Positions 53,473 to 62,035 of a stretch of 64,000 nucleotides of DNA are shown here, piece by piece. This DNA is from Bacillota bacterium. GTDB taxonomy: Bacteria; Bacillota; SHA-98; UBA4971. The notes beneath the pieces were generated by a model that saw nothing but the letters and a program-made list of their open reading frames with translations, searched no databases and was not told the origin of the DNA. Location of the stretch: positions 62,001 through 126,000 of the forward strand of contig JANLFY010000007.1 in assembly GCA_024653485.1 (NCBI GenBank). Reading direction: 5' to 3'. Position 1 is the stretch's first letter. Every line of letters begins with the position of its first letter. A program made the translations under genes and the position numbers.

Positions 53473-54732
53473 TCACCCCTTGACCTGGACTCGGATGCCG
53501 CTGCCGACCACGAAAGCAGTGGAAGCCGAGACCCCTTCGCCCTCCCACTGCAATGTCGCCCTGGCCATATAGTACCCGGGGGACAGTGTCCCTGGCCAAG
53601 TAACGCGGACGACTGTGTGGCACCCTTGCGCGGGACTCGCACCCTGAAGCGCGACCACTCCCACCCGCTTCATCTGGTAGTCCCAGATCTCCACGTAGCC
53701 CAGGGGATCGAGGAGCGCGTCGGGGAGCGCGCCGGAGGGGACTTCGAGCACGACCTCCATCGGAAGGCCGTGCCCTTCACTTACGACCGGCACGCCCAGG
53801 CGAGCTATCCTAGGTGTGTCCAAGCGTTCGCCCCCGCTTGAGGCAGCCGGGCTTCCCCTCAGCTCGACGTGGGTGGAGGCCACCGCCACGCCTCGCTCGA
53901 CCTTGAACGCGATGAGCGCGGAGTCCGCCGGTCTACCAGCCGTTGAGAGACGGACCTCCGCTATGTAGGTGCCTGTTCGGAGGCGCTCTGCGTCGATGAG
54001 GCCCGTCAGAGCACGCGTATATCCAGGTAGACACGTGGCTGACGCCAGAGCGCCTTGGGCAGCGACTCTCCCACCACCGTCTCTGAGGAGAAGCAACCCG
54101 GACAGACTCGCGTGAATCGCGCCCGTGTTCTCGCACTCGGCTGTGACCCGGATGCGGCCTCCTCCGGTATCTCCTTCCACTGTCAGAGACTTGAGCACGG
54201 CCTCGGCTTGCGGAGGGGCCGTCGCGCCGCTGGGAGACACGGTGAGAAACGTGAGCACCGCCACTTGGGAGGCGGCGGCAACTATGCTCCCATGCTCGAG
54301 GTTGTCGGCGCGCCTCGCCCGGAACAGGACGACGGGGTACGCGCCGCCGGTGAAACCGCTCCTCGAGTGGACGCGGGCGTACACTGGTCTAGAGCCACCA
54401 GGCGGCAGCAGGAACTCCACAGGATCGAGAGTCAGGTAAGCGTCAGCGGAAGCCGGATCCGTCACCTCGCGGTGCAATGGCACTCCAGCCTTGTCATGCG
54501 CGCCCAGCCCACACGTTCCACGCACCTCAACAGGGAACGTTCCTCGATTGGTGACGAGCAGCGGACCGATGGTGTCGCCGTCCCTCACGGTCGCCGTTAT
54601 GCTCGCTGGACTGACGCGAATCGAAATCCCCTGTGATTCGGCCCGCGCAGCCACGGTGGAGACGATGCTCGCGCAAGCAAGTGCAACAAGCGCCGACTTT
54701 GCGTTTCTCGCACGTGTCATCAGGGTGCGCAC
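53473..54732 (-). CDS. Putative periplasmic chaperone-like beta-sandwich protein
   Basis: A ~419-residue secreted protein of unknown family. Signal peptide covers residues ~1-33 (hydrophobic AKSALVALACASIVSTVAARA). The mature start GISIRVSPASITATVRDGD followed by GPLLVTNRGTFPVEVR looks like the first strand pair of PapD-type or DUF916-type chaperones. A second part has repeated Ig-like strands (EYENTG-like VTAECENTGAIHASLSGLLLL; GTYIAEVRLSTAG; GYYMARATLQW). GTG at 54732 has GGAGTGATC upstream. It lies between the pilin-like gene (84 bases before) and the barrel gene (8 bases after), so all three are probably one operon. Confidence 0.6.
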   Translation of the reverse strand: MRTLMTRARNAKSALVALACASIVSTVAARAESQGISIRVSPASITATVRDGDTIGPLLVTNRGTFPVEVRGTCGLGAHDKAGVPLHREVTDPASADAYLTLDPVEFLLPPGGSRPVYARVHSRSGFTGGAYPVVLFRARRADNLEHGSIVAAASQVAVLTFLTVSPSGATAPPQAEAVLKSLTVEGDTGGGRIRVTAECENTGAIHASLSGLLLLRDGGGRVAAQGALASATCLPGYTRALTGLIDAERLRTGTYIAEVRLSTAGRPADSALIAFKVERGVAVASTHVELRGSPAASSGGERLDTPRIARLGVPVVSEGHGLPMEVVLEVPSGALPDALLDPLGYVEIWDYQMKRVGVVALQGASPAQGCHTVVRVTWPGTLSPGYYMARATLQWEGEGVSASTAFVVGSGIRVQVKG

Positions 54733-54816
54733 GTGGATCACTCCTTCACCCACAGTAGCTCATCTGCGTCGATCATCAGTTCATCGCGTCCACCACGCGC
54801 TGTACGCGCGCTGCGC

Positions 54817-55383
54817 TCAGTATGTCTGAGCCGCGAGGTACGTCACCTCGATTCTGTACGAGTGAGCCGGGTCAGAGAGAGCTTGGTCGTCGTAGCTCAC
54901 CTTCTGCCGGAAGATCACGGACACGCTCGTGCCTGCGGAACCCGTCGGCGGCATGCCCGACGCGACCACCGCATCGTTTCCGGAGATCGGCGCGAAGTCA
55001 GCTCCGTCACTCCGCTTCCATTCGAGCGGCGCGGCGAGGGTGTGGGGGGAGGGCGAAGCGTAGCCTGTTCCCGTCCACTGCTTCATGCGTCCGTCCTGAG
55101 CGTCCGAGCGGATCTTGAGCGCCCACGGCGCGTTCGAGCGCACGGTCACGACTTGCGGTGCGGACAGCGCAGGAGGCGCGGCCACGTCGAGGTTCCCAAG
55201 GCTGACCGGACCCGGGAAGGACGCCTCGAGAGCTGGCACTACCTTGCATGTAACGGGAACGGTCGCTTGGTTAGAGGCCCCGGCGTTCGCCGGGACGCTG
55301 AGCTTTGCCGTAGTTGTTGCGGCGATGGTGAGCGAGACCGTGGCGACGACTGTCACTCGTCTGACACGAGAGCGGAAGTCCAT
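54817..55383 (-). CDS. Secreted pilin-like / coat-protein-like beta-sandwich protein
   Basis: A ~188-residue exported protein with a signal peptide ending near VPANAGA (~residue 36). The mature part is a single beta-sandwich: FPGPVSLGNLDV, VTVRSNAPWALKIRS, LEWKRSDGADF, SVSVIFRQKVSYDD and a last strand YRIEVTYLAAQTY. This pattern (paired V-x-V strands, W in the middle, and a YxIxVxY end) is that of spore coat protein U/CsuA-type pilins or WxL proteins; no WxL motif was found. ATG at 55383 follows GGTGAT. First gene of the three-gene minus-strand operon; it resembles the N-terminal domain of the barrel protein. Confidence 0.6.
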   Translation of the reverse strand: MDFRSRVRRVTVVATVSLTIAATTTAKLSVPANAGASNQATVPVTCKVVPALEASFPGPVSLGNLDVAAPPALSAPQVVTVRSNAPWALKIRSDAQDGRMKQWTGTGYASPSPHTLAAPLEWKRSDGADFAPISGNDAVVASGMPPTGSAGTSVSVIFRQKVSYDDQALSDPAHSYRIEVTYLAAQTY

Positions 55384-55606
55384 GATATCACCGGCCTTTC
55401 CGACCATAGAGTTCTGTCGCCCGGCTCCCCTTCGGGCTCGTGGGCGCGCGGGATGGTTCTTCGGGAGAGTCCAGGCGTCCTTCCGGCCTATGGGTGATCA
55501 AAAGGGGTGATTCCGGCGGGGTCTTGGTGATCGGACCGCCTGCAGGAGATCGGGAGGGCGCGTAGAAAGCGCGTAGAGAGGTTTTTGCGTTGGAGGAGGT
55601 GGTCTA
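55384..55606. promoter_or_regulatory. Divergent control region between the pilin-like operon and the dipeptide epimerase
   Basis: No clean promoter was found for either side. Three GGTGAT(C) copies occur in the middle (within about 55490-55540). GCCCG/CGGGC hairpin arms sit near 55420-55440. No cyclic di-GMP or other riboswitch core was recognised. Confidence 0.3.
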
Positions 55607-56623
55607 GTGGAATTACGCGCGCGCATAGTCGAGATGCCGCTTTCCGTGCCCTTTACGATTGCAAGAGGCACGCAGACTGTGGCTCGAAACGTCATAGTTG
55701 AGATAAGTCATCGCGGAGTGACAGGTCTCGGCGCGGCAGCGCCGTCCCTGTTTTACGGAGAGTCAGCCGAACACGTGATGGCCGCCCTGCCGCGCCTGGC
55801 AGAGTGTCTCGGCGATGATCCTTTCGCGATCGAGCGGGTGTTCGACGGGATGAACCGAGCGATGCGGTTCAACGCGGCCGCAAAGGCCGCCGTCGACATG
55901 GCCATGTGGGACCTTGCAGGCAAGCTCTGCTCGCTGCCGGTCCATCGGATGCTCGGGCTGGCCGGCCTAGCGTTGCCAAAGACGTCGTTCACGATCGGCA
56001 TCGATAGCCCTGAGGTCATGGCGGAGCGTGCCGTAGAGGCCGCGCGCAGGTTCTCGGCACTGAAAATCAAGATGGGGGCTCCCGACTCCCTCAAGGCCTT
56101 GGAAGCGGTGAGGCGTTCAACGGACGCCACGATAAGGGTGGATGCGAACGCTGCGTGGACGGCGAAAGATGCCGCGGCGCTCGCCCATGAGATCCGCGGG
56201 TTCGGGGTGGAACTCCTGGAACAGCCGGTGCCTCCTGGCGACATCGACGGCCTGAGGTTTGTCCGGGAACGGGCTCGCATGCCGGTAGTGGCGGATGAGA
56301 GTGCAGTGAGCGCCGAAGATGTGCCTCGCCTTGCGGGCACGGTGGACGGCATCAACATCAAGCTCATGAAATGTGGGGGAATCACCGGCGCTTTGCGCAT
56401 GATCAGGGCAGCTCGGGCCTGTGGCCTCCGGATCATGCTGGGCTGCATGGTGGAGACGTCGATAAGCATCACCGCCGCTGCCCAGATAGCGGGGCTCGTC
56501 GACTGGGCCGATCTCGACGGAAGCCTCCTGTTGGCGCGGGATCCCTGGAAGGGCGTGACGGTTCGAGATGGAGGCGACCTCATGCTCCCAGAAGCTCCGG
56601 GTCTCGGGGTCTCGCCCTCGTAA
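55607..56623 (+). CDS. Dipeptide epimerase (L-Ala-D/L-Glu epimerase type, enolase superfamily)
   Basis: A 338-residue enzyme. Catalytic residues are visible: K153 and K155 in LKIKMG, metal ligands D179 (RVDANAAW), E205 (LLEQPV) and D230 (VVADESA), and K252 in INIKLMKCGG. These match the YcjG/YkfB group that epimerises L-Ala-D-Glu from peptidoglycan, but other dipeptide specificities exist. GTG at 55607 follows GGAGGAGGTGG. It is followed by a DD-carboxypeptidase gene, which agrees with a role in wall peptide turnover. Confidence 0.9.
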   Translation: MELRARIVEMPLSVPFTIARGTQTVARNVIVEISHRGVTGLGAAAPSLFYGESAEHVMAALPRLAECLGDDPFAIERVFDGMNRAMRFNAAAKAAVDMAMWDLAGKLCSLPVHRMLGLAGLALPKTSFTIGIDSPEVMAERAVEAARRFSALKIKMGAPDSLKALEAVRRSTDATIRVDANAAWTAKDAAALAHEIRGFGVELLEQPVPPGDIDGLRFVRERARMPVVADESAVSAEDVPRLAGTVDGINIKLMKCGGITGALRMIRAARACGLRIMLGCMVETSISITAAAQIAGLVDWADLDGSLLLARDPWKGVTVRDGGDLMLPEAPGLGVSPS

Positions 56624-56763
56624 CGGACGGGGCCGACCCGGAGTGCGCCGCCTGCCTGGGCGAGGCGCGGGGAGAGACCCAGTTATCGTCGGATGTCCTC
56701 CCGCATAGGGATAGTGCAGGGCCGGTCGACGAAGCCCGACTGCCCGAAGCGGGTGGCGAGAAG

Positions 56764-58029
56764 GTGTTCGTGCCCAAGAAAGCCCTTTATTGCTGGGTCC
56801 TGGGATTCGCCGCGTTGCTCGCGGGCGCAGCAGCCTTCGGCCGCGCTTACATCCTTCCGACCACGGCGAGGGTCTATACCAGGACGCGCGGATACCCCGA
56901 GGTAGTGTACGCGCCTTACTACACTGAGGGGCCGCGGATAACGGCGGCATCCGCGGTCCTCATCGAGAGCACTACAGGCACGGTTCTCTACGGCAAGAAC
57001 GAGAACGTGCGGATGCACCCGGCGAGCACCACGAAGATAATGACGGCGATACTCGCGATCGAGCTCGGTGACATGGACTCCGAGGTAGTGGTGAGCGCCA
57101 ATGCCGCTGGTGTTCCAGGGTCGTCGCTGTGGCTGCGCAGAGGCCAGAGGCTTAGGCTCGATGACCTGGTCCGTGGGACGATGCTGAGGTCGGGAAACGA
57201 CGGCTGCGTGGCCATCGCCGAGCACATCGCGGGCTCCGTGCCGAGGTTCGTGCGGATGATGAACGTCAAAGCCCAGAAGATCGGGGCCTTACGCACGAGG
57301 TTCGCGAATCCCCATGGTCTGACCGAGCCGAACCATTATTCCACGGCATTTGACCTGGCGCTCATGGCGCGATACGGGTTGCAGTACCCGCTGTTCGCTG
57401 ACATCGTGAGCACGCGTGAGGCCGACATCGAGGTTGCCCAGGGCGACGAGTCAGAGCGCCGACGGCTTGCGAATACCAACGCCCTACTGTGGTCGTTTGA
57501 GGGCGCCGACGGAGTGAAGACCGGCACGACCGCGGCAGCTGGGTACTGTCTGGTCGCCTCGGCCACAAGAGGCGGAGTACAGCTCATCTCGGTGGTGCTA
57601 GACTCAGCGTCGAGGTGGACGGATTCGGCGAAGCTGCTGGACTACGGCTTCAGCCACCACAACGTAATGACCTTCGCCCGCAGGGGGCAGGTCGTCACGG
57701 CGACGCGCGTCGAGGGGGGGTTGGACCGGGAGATCCATCTCGCAGCCGCGCAGGACCTACGCGTCGTGGTTCGTAAGGACTTGGCTCACCTCGTCGAGGA
57801 GAGGATATTCATCGACGGGGTGCCCAGGGCACCGATAAAGAGTGGCGAACCCCTCGGGAGGCTCGTCGTTCTCTTCGATAAAGACGAGATGGCATCGGTG
57901 GATCTCGTGGCGTCCGAAGCGGTTCCTCGACCATCCGTCCCGCGCGCATTCCTGAGGAATCTTGAAGAAATCCTTCGGAAGGGAAGAGCGGCTCTCCGTT
58001 CAGGTGGCGCCAAGACGAAGCAGCGTTAG
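56764..58029 (+). CDS. D-alanyl-D-alanine carboxypeptidase (DacF/PBP5 type)
   Basis: A ~421-residue serine peptidase that removes the last D-Ala of peptidoglycan stems outside the cell. Motifs are complete: S88-T-T-K91 (HPASTTK), S143-G-N145 and K252-T-G254, in the order and spacing of the PBP5/DacF family. An N-terminal hydrophobic segment (YCWVLGFAALLAGAAAFG) is a signal or anchor. A C-terminal beta domain follows, ending in a basic tail. GTG at 56764 or 56770 is the probable start; the longer frame runs back into the epimerase gene. Position between epimerase and thioredoxin reductase suggests co-transcription. Confidence 0.9.
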   Translation: MFVPKKALYCWVLGFAALLAGAAAFGRAYILPTTARVYTRTRGYPEVVYAPYYTEGPRITAASAVLIESTTGTVLYGKNENVRMHPASTTKIMTAILAIELGDMDSEVVVSANAAGVPGSSLWLRRGQRLRLDDLVRGTMLRSGNDGCVAIAEHIAGSVPRFVRMMNVKAQKIGALRTRFANPHGLTEPNHYSTAFDLALMARYGLQYPLFADIVSTREADIEVAQGDESERRRLANTNALLWSFEGADGVKTGTTAAAGYCLVASATRGGVQLISVVLDSASRWTDSAKLLDYGFSHHNVMTFARRGQVVTATRVEGGLDREIHLAAAQDLRVVVRKDLAHLVEERIFIDGVPRAPIKSGEPLGRLVVLFDKDEMASVDLVASEAVPRPSVPRAFLRNLEEILRKGRAALRSGGAKTKQR

Positions 58030-58044
58030 AGGAGTGAGATCGCA

Positions 58045-58983
58045 GTGTCTGAAGGAACACCAAAGGACTTTGAAGTCATAGTGATAGGAGCGGGCCCGGC
58101 CGGCCTCGCGGCAGCGCTGTACGCGGGTCGTGCGAGGCTTGCCACGGTCGTGGTGGAACGAGCGATTGTCGGTGGACAGGCTTCCACAACACACCTCATA
58201 GAGAACTACCCTGGGTTCCCGGACGGGATCTCCGGACCAGACCTAATGGAGAGGATGGAACGGCAAGCGCGCAAGTTCGGCGCCGAGTGGCGCGCGGCGG
58301 ACGTTCGCGCGGTCGTCGCGAGCCAGGATACACGAGGATTCGTTGTCCACACGAGCGAAGGCGAGTTACGCGCAGCTGCCGTCATCGTCGCAACAGGAAC
58401 AGAACCGGTGAGGCTCGGTGTCCCGGGTGAGGACCGGCTGCGTGGTTCCGGCGTTTCGTACTGCGCGACGTGTGACGGTGCCTTCTTCCGAGACAGGCGA
58501 GTGTTGGTAGTGGGCGGTGGTGATTCGGCGATAGTCGAGGCTCTCTTCTTGACCAGGTTCGCTTCACGGGTGACCGTCGTTCACAGGCGCGGCGAGCTTC
58601 GGGCCACGAAGGTCGTGCAGGAAGACGCGTTCAAGAACCCGAGGATCGACTTCGCCTGGTATTCAGTGGTCGATGAGATACTCGGCGAGGACAAGGTGGA
58701 AGGCGTGATCGTCAAGGACGTCCGGACGGGCGAGAGGCGGCGGCTCGAAGCGGACGGGGTCTTCGTGGCCGTCGGCAGCCGGCCGGATACCGGCTTCATC
58801 GCTCCGCTCGCGGATCTTGACCCCCAGGGCTACATACTTACTGATGACAGGATGAGAACGCGGACCCCGGGCGTTTTCGCGGCCGGAGACGCGCGTGCGA
58901 AGGCCGTGCGGCAGATCGTTACGGCGGTGGCGGACGGGGCGATCGCCGCGATAGAGGCGGAAAGGCACATATCCGGGCATTGA
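58045..58983 (+). CDS. trxB: Thioredoxin reductase
   Basis: A 312-residue flavoenzyme that reduces thioredoxin with NADPH. FAD motif GAGPAGLAAALYAGR at residues ~15-29; the redox pair C140-A-T-C143 (SYCATCDGAFF); NADPH-binding GGGDSAIVEA (one residue differs from the usual GGGDSA-x-E); C-terminal TPGVFAAGD. Length is standard. GTG at 58045 follows GGAGTGAG. It starts about 15 bases after the carboxypeptidase stop, so likely the last gene of that operon. Confidence 0.94.
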   Translation: MSEGTPKDFEVIVIGAGPAGLAAALYAGRARLATVVVERAIVGGQASTTHLIENYPGFPDGISGPDLMERMERQARKFGAEWRAADVRAVVASQDTRGFVVHTSEGELRAAAVIVATGTEPVRLGVPGEDRLRGSGVSYCATCDGAFFRDRRVLVVGGGDSAIVEALFLTRFASRVTVVHRRGELRATKVVQEDAFKNPRIDFAWYSVVDEILGEDKVEGVIVKDVRTGERRRLEADGVFVAVGSRPDTGFIAPLADLDPQGYILTDDRMRTRTPGVFAAGDARAKAVRQIVTAVADGAIAAIEAERHISGH

Positions 58984-59119
58984 CTGGCGGGACGACCTGA
59001 ACTCACTCAAGGGGCGCGCGGGTCACCCGGGGGCGTGTGCGCGCTCCTGGCGTCTGCGAGGCGTTCTGCGAGGGTGTCCGGCGCGTTCCAAGAGGGCATC
59101 ACGGGATACACAGCGAGAA

Positions 59120-59157
59120 CCGCCGGCGGGCCCAGGTTCGGAGAAGGCCCGCGGCGG
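59120..59157 (+). terminator. Strong hairpin downstream of trxB
   Basis: CCGCCGGCGGGCC pairs with GGCCCGCGGCGG with one bulge around a 12-base loop. The nearest T-run (GGGTTTTGG) is about ten bases beyond, so it is not a classical intrinsic terminator. Confidence 0.35.
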
Positions 59158-59600
59158 CTCTCGCCGGGTTTTGGGTGGTCTATTGGCGTGGGTCGGTTGT
59201 CGTCGTTGTCGCTACTTGAGTCGTCGCCACTTGGGTCGTTGTCGCCTGCGAGAAGGCGCACGACTCTCTGGTTGCTCATCGCCTACCCGCTCTTGCGGGA
59301 CCCGAGGTGTATGTGAAAGGGCGCGCGCCTCGAATGCCCTGATACCTTGAGCTTTCGTCCGGCGTTCGTCAGGCCGTCGTCCTCGCACCCGACTCCCCGC
59401 CCGACTCCCGCCGGTCCTCTCGCCTTTCTCCTTGCCTATCTTCCAATAAGTCATAACGCAGACCGCGTTCCTCGGTTCCCAAACAAGACACGATCTCGTC
59501 CACTTCTTTTTGATCTCATTTGTCGCCTTTCAGTGGAGGAACTCTCTCATGCGTCGCGAAGAAAACATTGCATAGACCTTCAATTCGGGCCTCGTAAGAG

Positions 59601-59627
59601 CCCTGGTCAGAGCGCTGCCAGGGTTTT
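59601..59627 (+). terminator. Terminator-like hairpin in the V-ATPase leader
   Basis: CCCTGG (59601-59606) pairs with CCAGGG (59618-59623) and is followed directly by TTTT. The stem is only six base pairs. It precedes the V-ATPase promoter by about 16 bases and could end an upstream small transcript. Confidence 0.4.
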
Positions 59628-59642
59628 GGCCTGCTTGAGGGG

Positions 59643-59672
59643 TTGTTGTGCTTTGCGTTCTTGTAGTAGAAT
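59643..59672 (+). promoter_or_regulatory. Candidate promoter of the V/A-ATPase operon
   Basis: TTGTTG (59643-59648), an 18-base spacer and TAGAAT (59667-59672), about 25 bases ahead of the first subunit start. Confidence 0.5.
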
Positions 59673-59697
59673 AGGTGATGGTCGGGAGGTGGGGTGC

Positions 59698-60024
59698 TTG
59701 GCTTACGAGGCCCTCAGGCAGTTGGAGGCGGCCGAGGCACGAGGGGACGAGATCCTCAGAGAGGCTCAGACGCGCGCGAGGTCGATTGTCCAGGATGCCC
59801 GTACCACAGCACGGATGATCATAGAGAACGCGATCGCGGAGGCGGCCGCCCAGGCCGCAGCGAGCGCCAGGGCCCAGGAGGCCGAGGCCAAGGCGGCTTG
59901 TGCCGTCGTAGCGGAAAGGGCGGCTAGCGTCTGCCGCGACCTGGCAAGCCAGGCCCGGGCCAGGATGTCACTGGCAGTCGATCTAGTGGTGGAGAGGATC
60001 GTGACGGCAAGTGGCAGTCGCTAG
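59698..60024 (+). CDS. V/A-type ATP synthase subunit H (peripheral stalk, G/H-like)
   Basis: A ~108-residue, Ala-, Glu- and Arg-rich, wholly helical protein (EALRQLEAAEARGDEILREA onward), the pattern of the peripheral stalk subunit that pairs with subunit E. TTG at 59698 follows GGGAGG by eight bases; the longer frame from 59347 is rejected. It overlaps the subunit I gene by 14 bases. First gene of the operon H-I-K-E-C. Such low-complexity helices cannot be named from sequence alone; the order decides it. Confidence 0.75.
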   Translation: MAYEALRQLEAAEARGDEILREAQTRARSIVQDARTTARMIIENAIAEAAAQAAASARAQEAEAKAACAVVAERAASVCRDLASQARARMSLAVDLVVERIVTASGSR

Positions 60025-62029
60025 AATGAAGAAGGTCGTCCTGGTTGCACCGGTCTCGGAGGCTCGCGGGATCGCCGAGACCCTCCAGGAATTGGGCGTT
60101 CTCGAGCTCGTGAGGGAAGATTTGCAGGTCGATGGCGTGATGCCTAACGATGGCGCCGGCGCCTCCAGGGCTTCTGTCGGAGGTATTCAGGGTGACCGCG
60201 CAGGCCAGGCCGACGACGCCCGGGGCTTGGAGGAGATCGACCAACGCCTTAGTGAGCTAAAGTTCTGCATAGAGTTCCTTGACAGGTTCGAGAAGGTCAA
60301 GAAGAACCTCATTCAGCAATTCGCCGGCGGGAAAGTGCCCCTTTCCGAGTCAGCGTTCGAGGAATACGGCGGGCTATACGAAGAAGGCCACGAGGTGTAC
60401 GAACGCTGCCGACAGCTGGACGAGGAGCTCACCAGGCTTCGCAACGAGGAGAGTCGCGTTCACTCCACGCTCAGCCAGCTCGAGCCGTGGTCGTGGCTCG
60501 ACGTCCCGCTTGCTAGGATCTCGGGGACGCATTTCCACTCGCTCATCTTGTGCGAGGTCCCCAAGAGGGCGCTCGACTCTGTCATAGATCGGCTCGAGGA
60601 ATCCTGCTACGCCGTGCACATCGAGCGCGGACCTGAGAACAAGAGGACAGTGCCGGTTGCGGTGATATGCCCTGCCACCGATAGGCAGAGCGTGCTCGAC
60701 GTGCTTGCGGAGAGAGGACTCGCTCCCGCCCAGTTGCCCGCGGCCGACGGCGCGCCAGCCGAGGAGATCCGAGCGTGCGGCGAGGAGCTCGCCCGCATCG
60801 CGCGCGAAACGGAGCGGGTAATGGGTGAGGTGAGACGCGTCCTCCCTGAACGCGTCAAGATACTATCACTGTACGATAGCCTGTCTCTGGAGCGGGATAG
60901 GCGAGCGCTTGAGCGCGGCTGTCCAACGACGCGGACGGCCTTTGCCCTGGAGGGATGGGTGCGCGCTTCCGATCTCCCTGAGCTTGAGAAAGCGCTCGCG
61001 CCGCAGTCGGGGCTGGTATATGTTGAGACGCGGGACCCAATCGAGGGCGAGATCCCGCCTGTTGCGCTGGAGAACCCAGGGGCTGTGACTCCTTTTGAGG
61101 CCGTGACAGAGATCTACAGTATGCCTCAGGGCGGATCGGTGGACCCCACAACTGCGTTGGCACCGTTCTTCCTGGTATTCTTCGGCATAGCCCTCGGTGA
61201 CGTTGGCTACGGGCTCGGCCTCACTGCGCTTTCCCTCCTACTCATGAAAAAGGTCAAGATGGCTGGTCTCGCAAAGAAGCTCTTCACTCTCCTAGCCATG
61301 TGCGGGGTATCGTCAGCGGTCGTGGGGGTCCTGACAGGAGGCTGGTTGGGCAATCTCGTCAAGATCCCGCCACTCTGGTTCAACCCGATGGACAACCCCA
61401 TGCTCATGCTGGGGGTGTCGTTCGCCCTGGGCATAGTCCACATCTACGTGGGTCTTGGAATCAAGTTCTACTCCAACGTAAAGCGCGGGAGGCCTCTTGA
61501 CGCTGTCTTCGACCAAGGGCTCTGGTACGTATTCCTCACGGGCCTTCTCCTCCTTCTGGGAGGCACGAGTTTGAGGAACGAAGGGCTTGCGGCCGCAGGC
61601 CGGTGGGCTTCTCTTGCCGGGGCGGCTGGGCTCATCCTTACCCAGGGGCGCGCGCACAAGAACCCTCTCAAGCGTCTTGGATCGGGAGTCCTCAGCCTCT
61701 ACGGGGTGACAGGGTATCTCAGCGACGTGCTGTCGTATTCCAGGCTTCTCGCGCTCGGGCTCGCCTCATCGGTGATCGCGGTGGTGATCGACGACATGGC
61801 CTTGCGGATGGCCGGAGTGCCGTTCGTGGGGTGGATTCCCATGCTCCTTTTGCTCCTGGTGGGACACGGGTTCAACCTCGCGATCAACGTGGTGGGCTCG
61901 TACGTGCATTCGAGCAGGTTGCAATACGTGGAGTTTTTCAGCAAGTTCTTCGAAGGGGGCGGGCGAAGGTTCCTGCCCTTCAGAAAGAGGACGAAGTACA
62001 TCGAAGTCATGGAGGAAGGGGAGGCATAA
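60011..62029 (+). CDS. V/A-type ATP synthase subunit I (a subunit)
   Basis: A 672-residue protein that forms the stator half of the ion channel. The N-terminal ~370 residues are cytoplasmic, with coiled coil (residues ~75-150). The C-terminal half has about seven or eight membrane helices starting at LAPFFLVFFGIALGDVGYGL. The essential Arg is R578 in SYSRLLALGLA, which faces the K-ring. GTG start at 60011 gives the usual MAVARMKKV opening; overlap with the H gene suggests coupling. Confidence 0.94.
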   Translation: MAVARMKKVVLVAPVSEARGIAETLQELGVLELVREDLQVDGVMPNDGAGASRASVGGIQGDRAGQADDARGLEEIDQRLSELKFCIEFLDRFEKVKKNLIQQFAGGKVPLSESAFEEYGGLYEEGHEVYERCRQLDEELTRLRNEESRVHSTLSQLEPWSWLDVPLARISGTHFHSLILCEVPKRALDSVIDRLEESCYAVHIERGPENKRTVPVAVICPATDRQSVLDVLAERGLAPAQLPAADGAPAEEIRACGEELARIARETERVMGEVRRVLPERVKILSLYDSLSLERDRRALERGCPTTRTAFALEGWVRASDLPELEKALAPQSGLVYVETRDPIEGEIPPVALENPGAVTPFEAVTEIYSMPQGGSVDPTTALAPFFLVFFGIALGDVGYGLGLTALSLLLMKKVKMAGLAKKLFTLLAMCGVSSAVVGVLTGGWLGNLVKIPPLWFNPMDNPMLMLGVSFALGIVHIYVGLGIKFYSNVKRGRPLDAVFDQGLWYVFLTGLLLLLGGTSLRNEGLAAAGRWASLAGAAGLILTQGRAHKNPLKRLGSGVLSLYGVTGYLSDVLSYSRLLALGLASSVIAVVIDDMALRMAGVPFVGWIPMLLLLLVGHGFNLAINVVGSYVHSSRLQYVEFFSKFFEGGGRRFLPFRKRTKYIEVMEEGEA

Positions 62030-62035
62030 CACACG

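Larger units (their letters stand above)
58984..59642. other. Long non-coding region between trxB and the V-ATPase operon
   Basis: About 700 bases without a convincing gene. The first half is very GC-rich and contains a strong hairpin (59120-59157). Bases ~59440-59600 are clearly richer in A and T than the rest of the window. The region ends with a terminator-like hairpin (59601-59627) and a promoter. An unknown leader or small RNA at ~59450-59627 is possible. Confidence 0.4.

Noticed and set aside
55384-55606. Cyclic di-GMP riboswitch before the pilin-like operon
   Set aside because: Expected because such switches often control surface genes, but the GEMM core sequence is absent on both strands.
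59035-59316. Small open frames in the trxB to V-ATPase gap
   Set aside because: No ribosome sites, Arg/Gly-rich translations and several overlapping frames, as expected by chance in GC-rich DNA.
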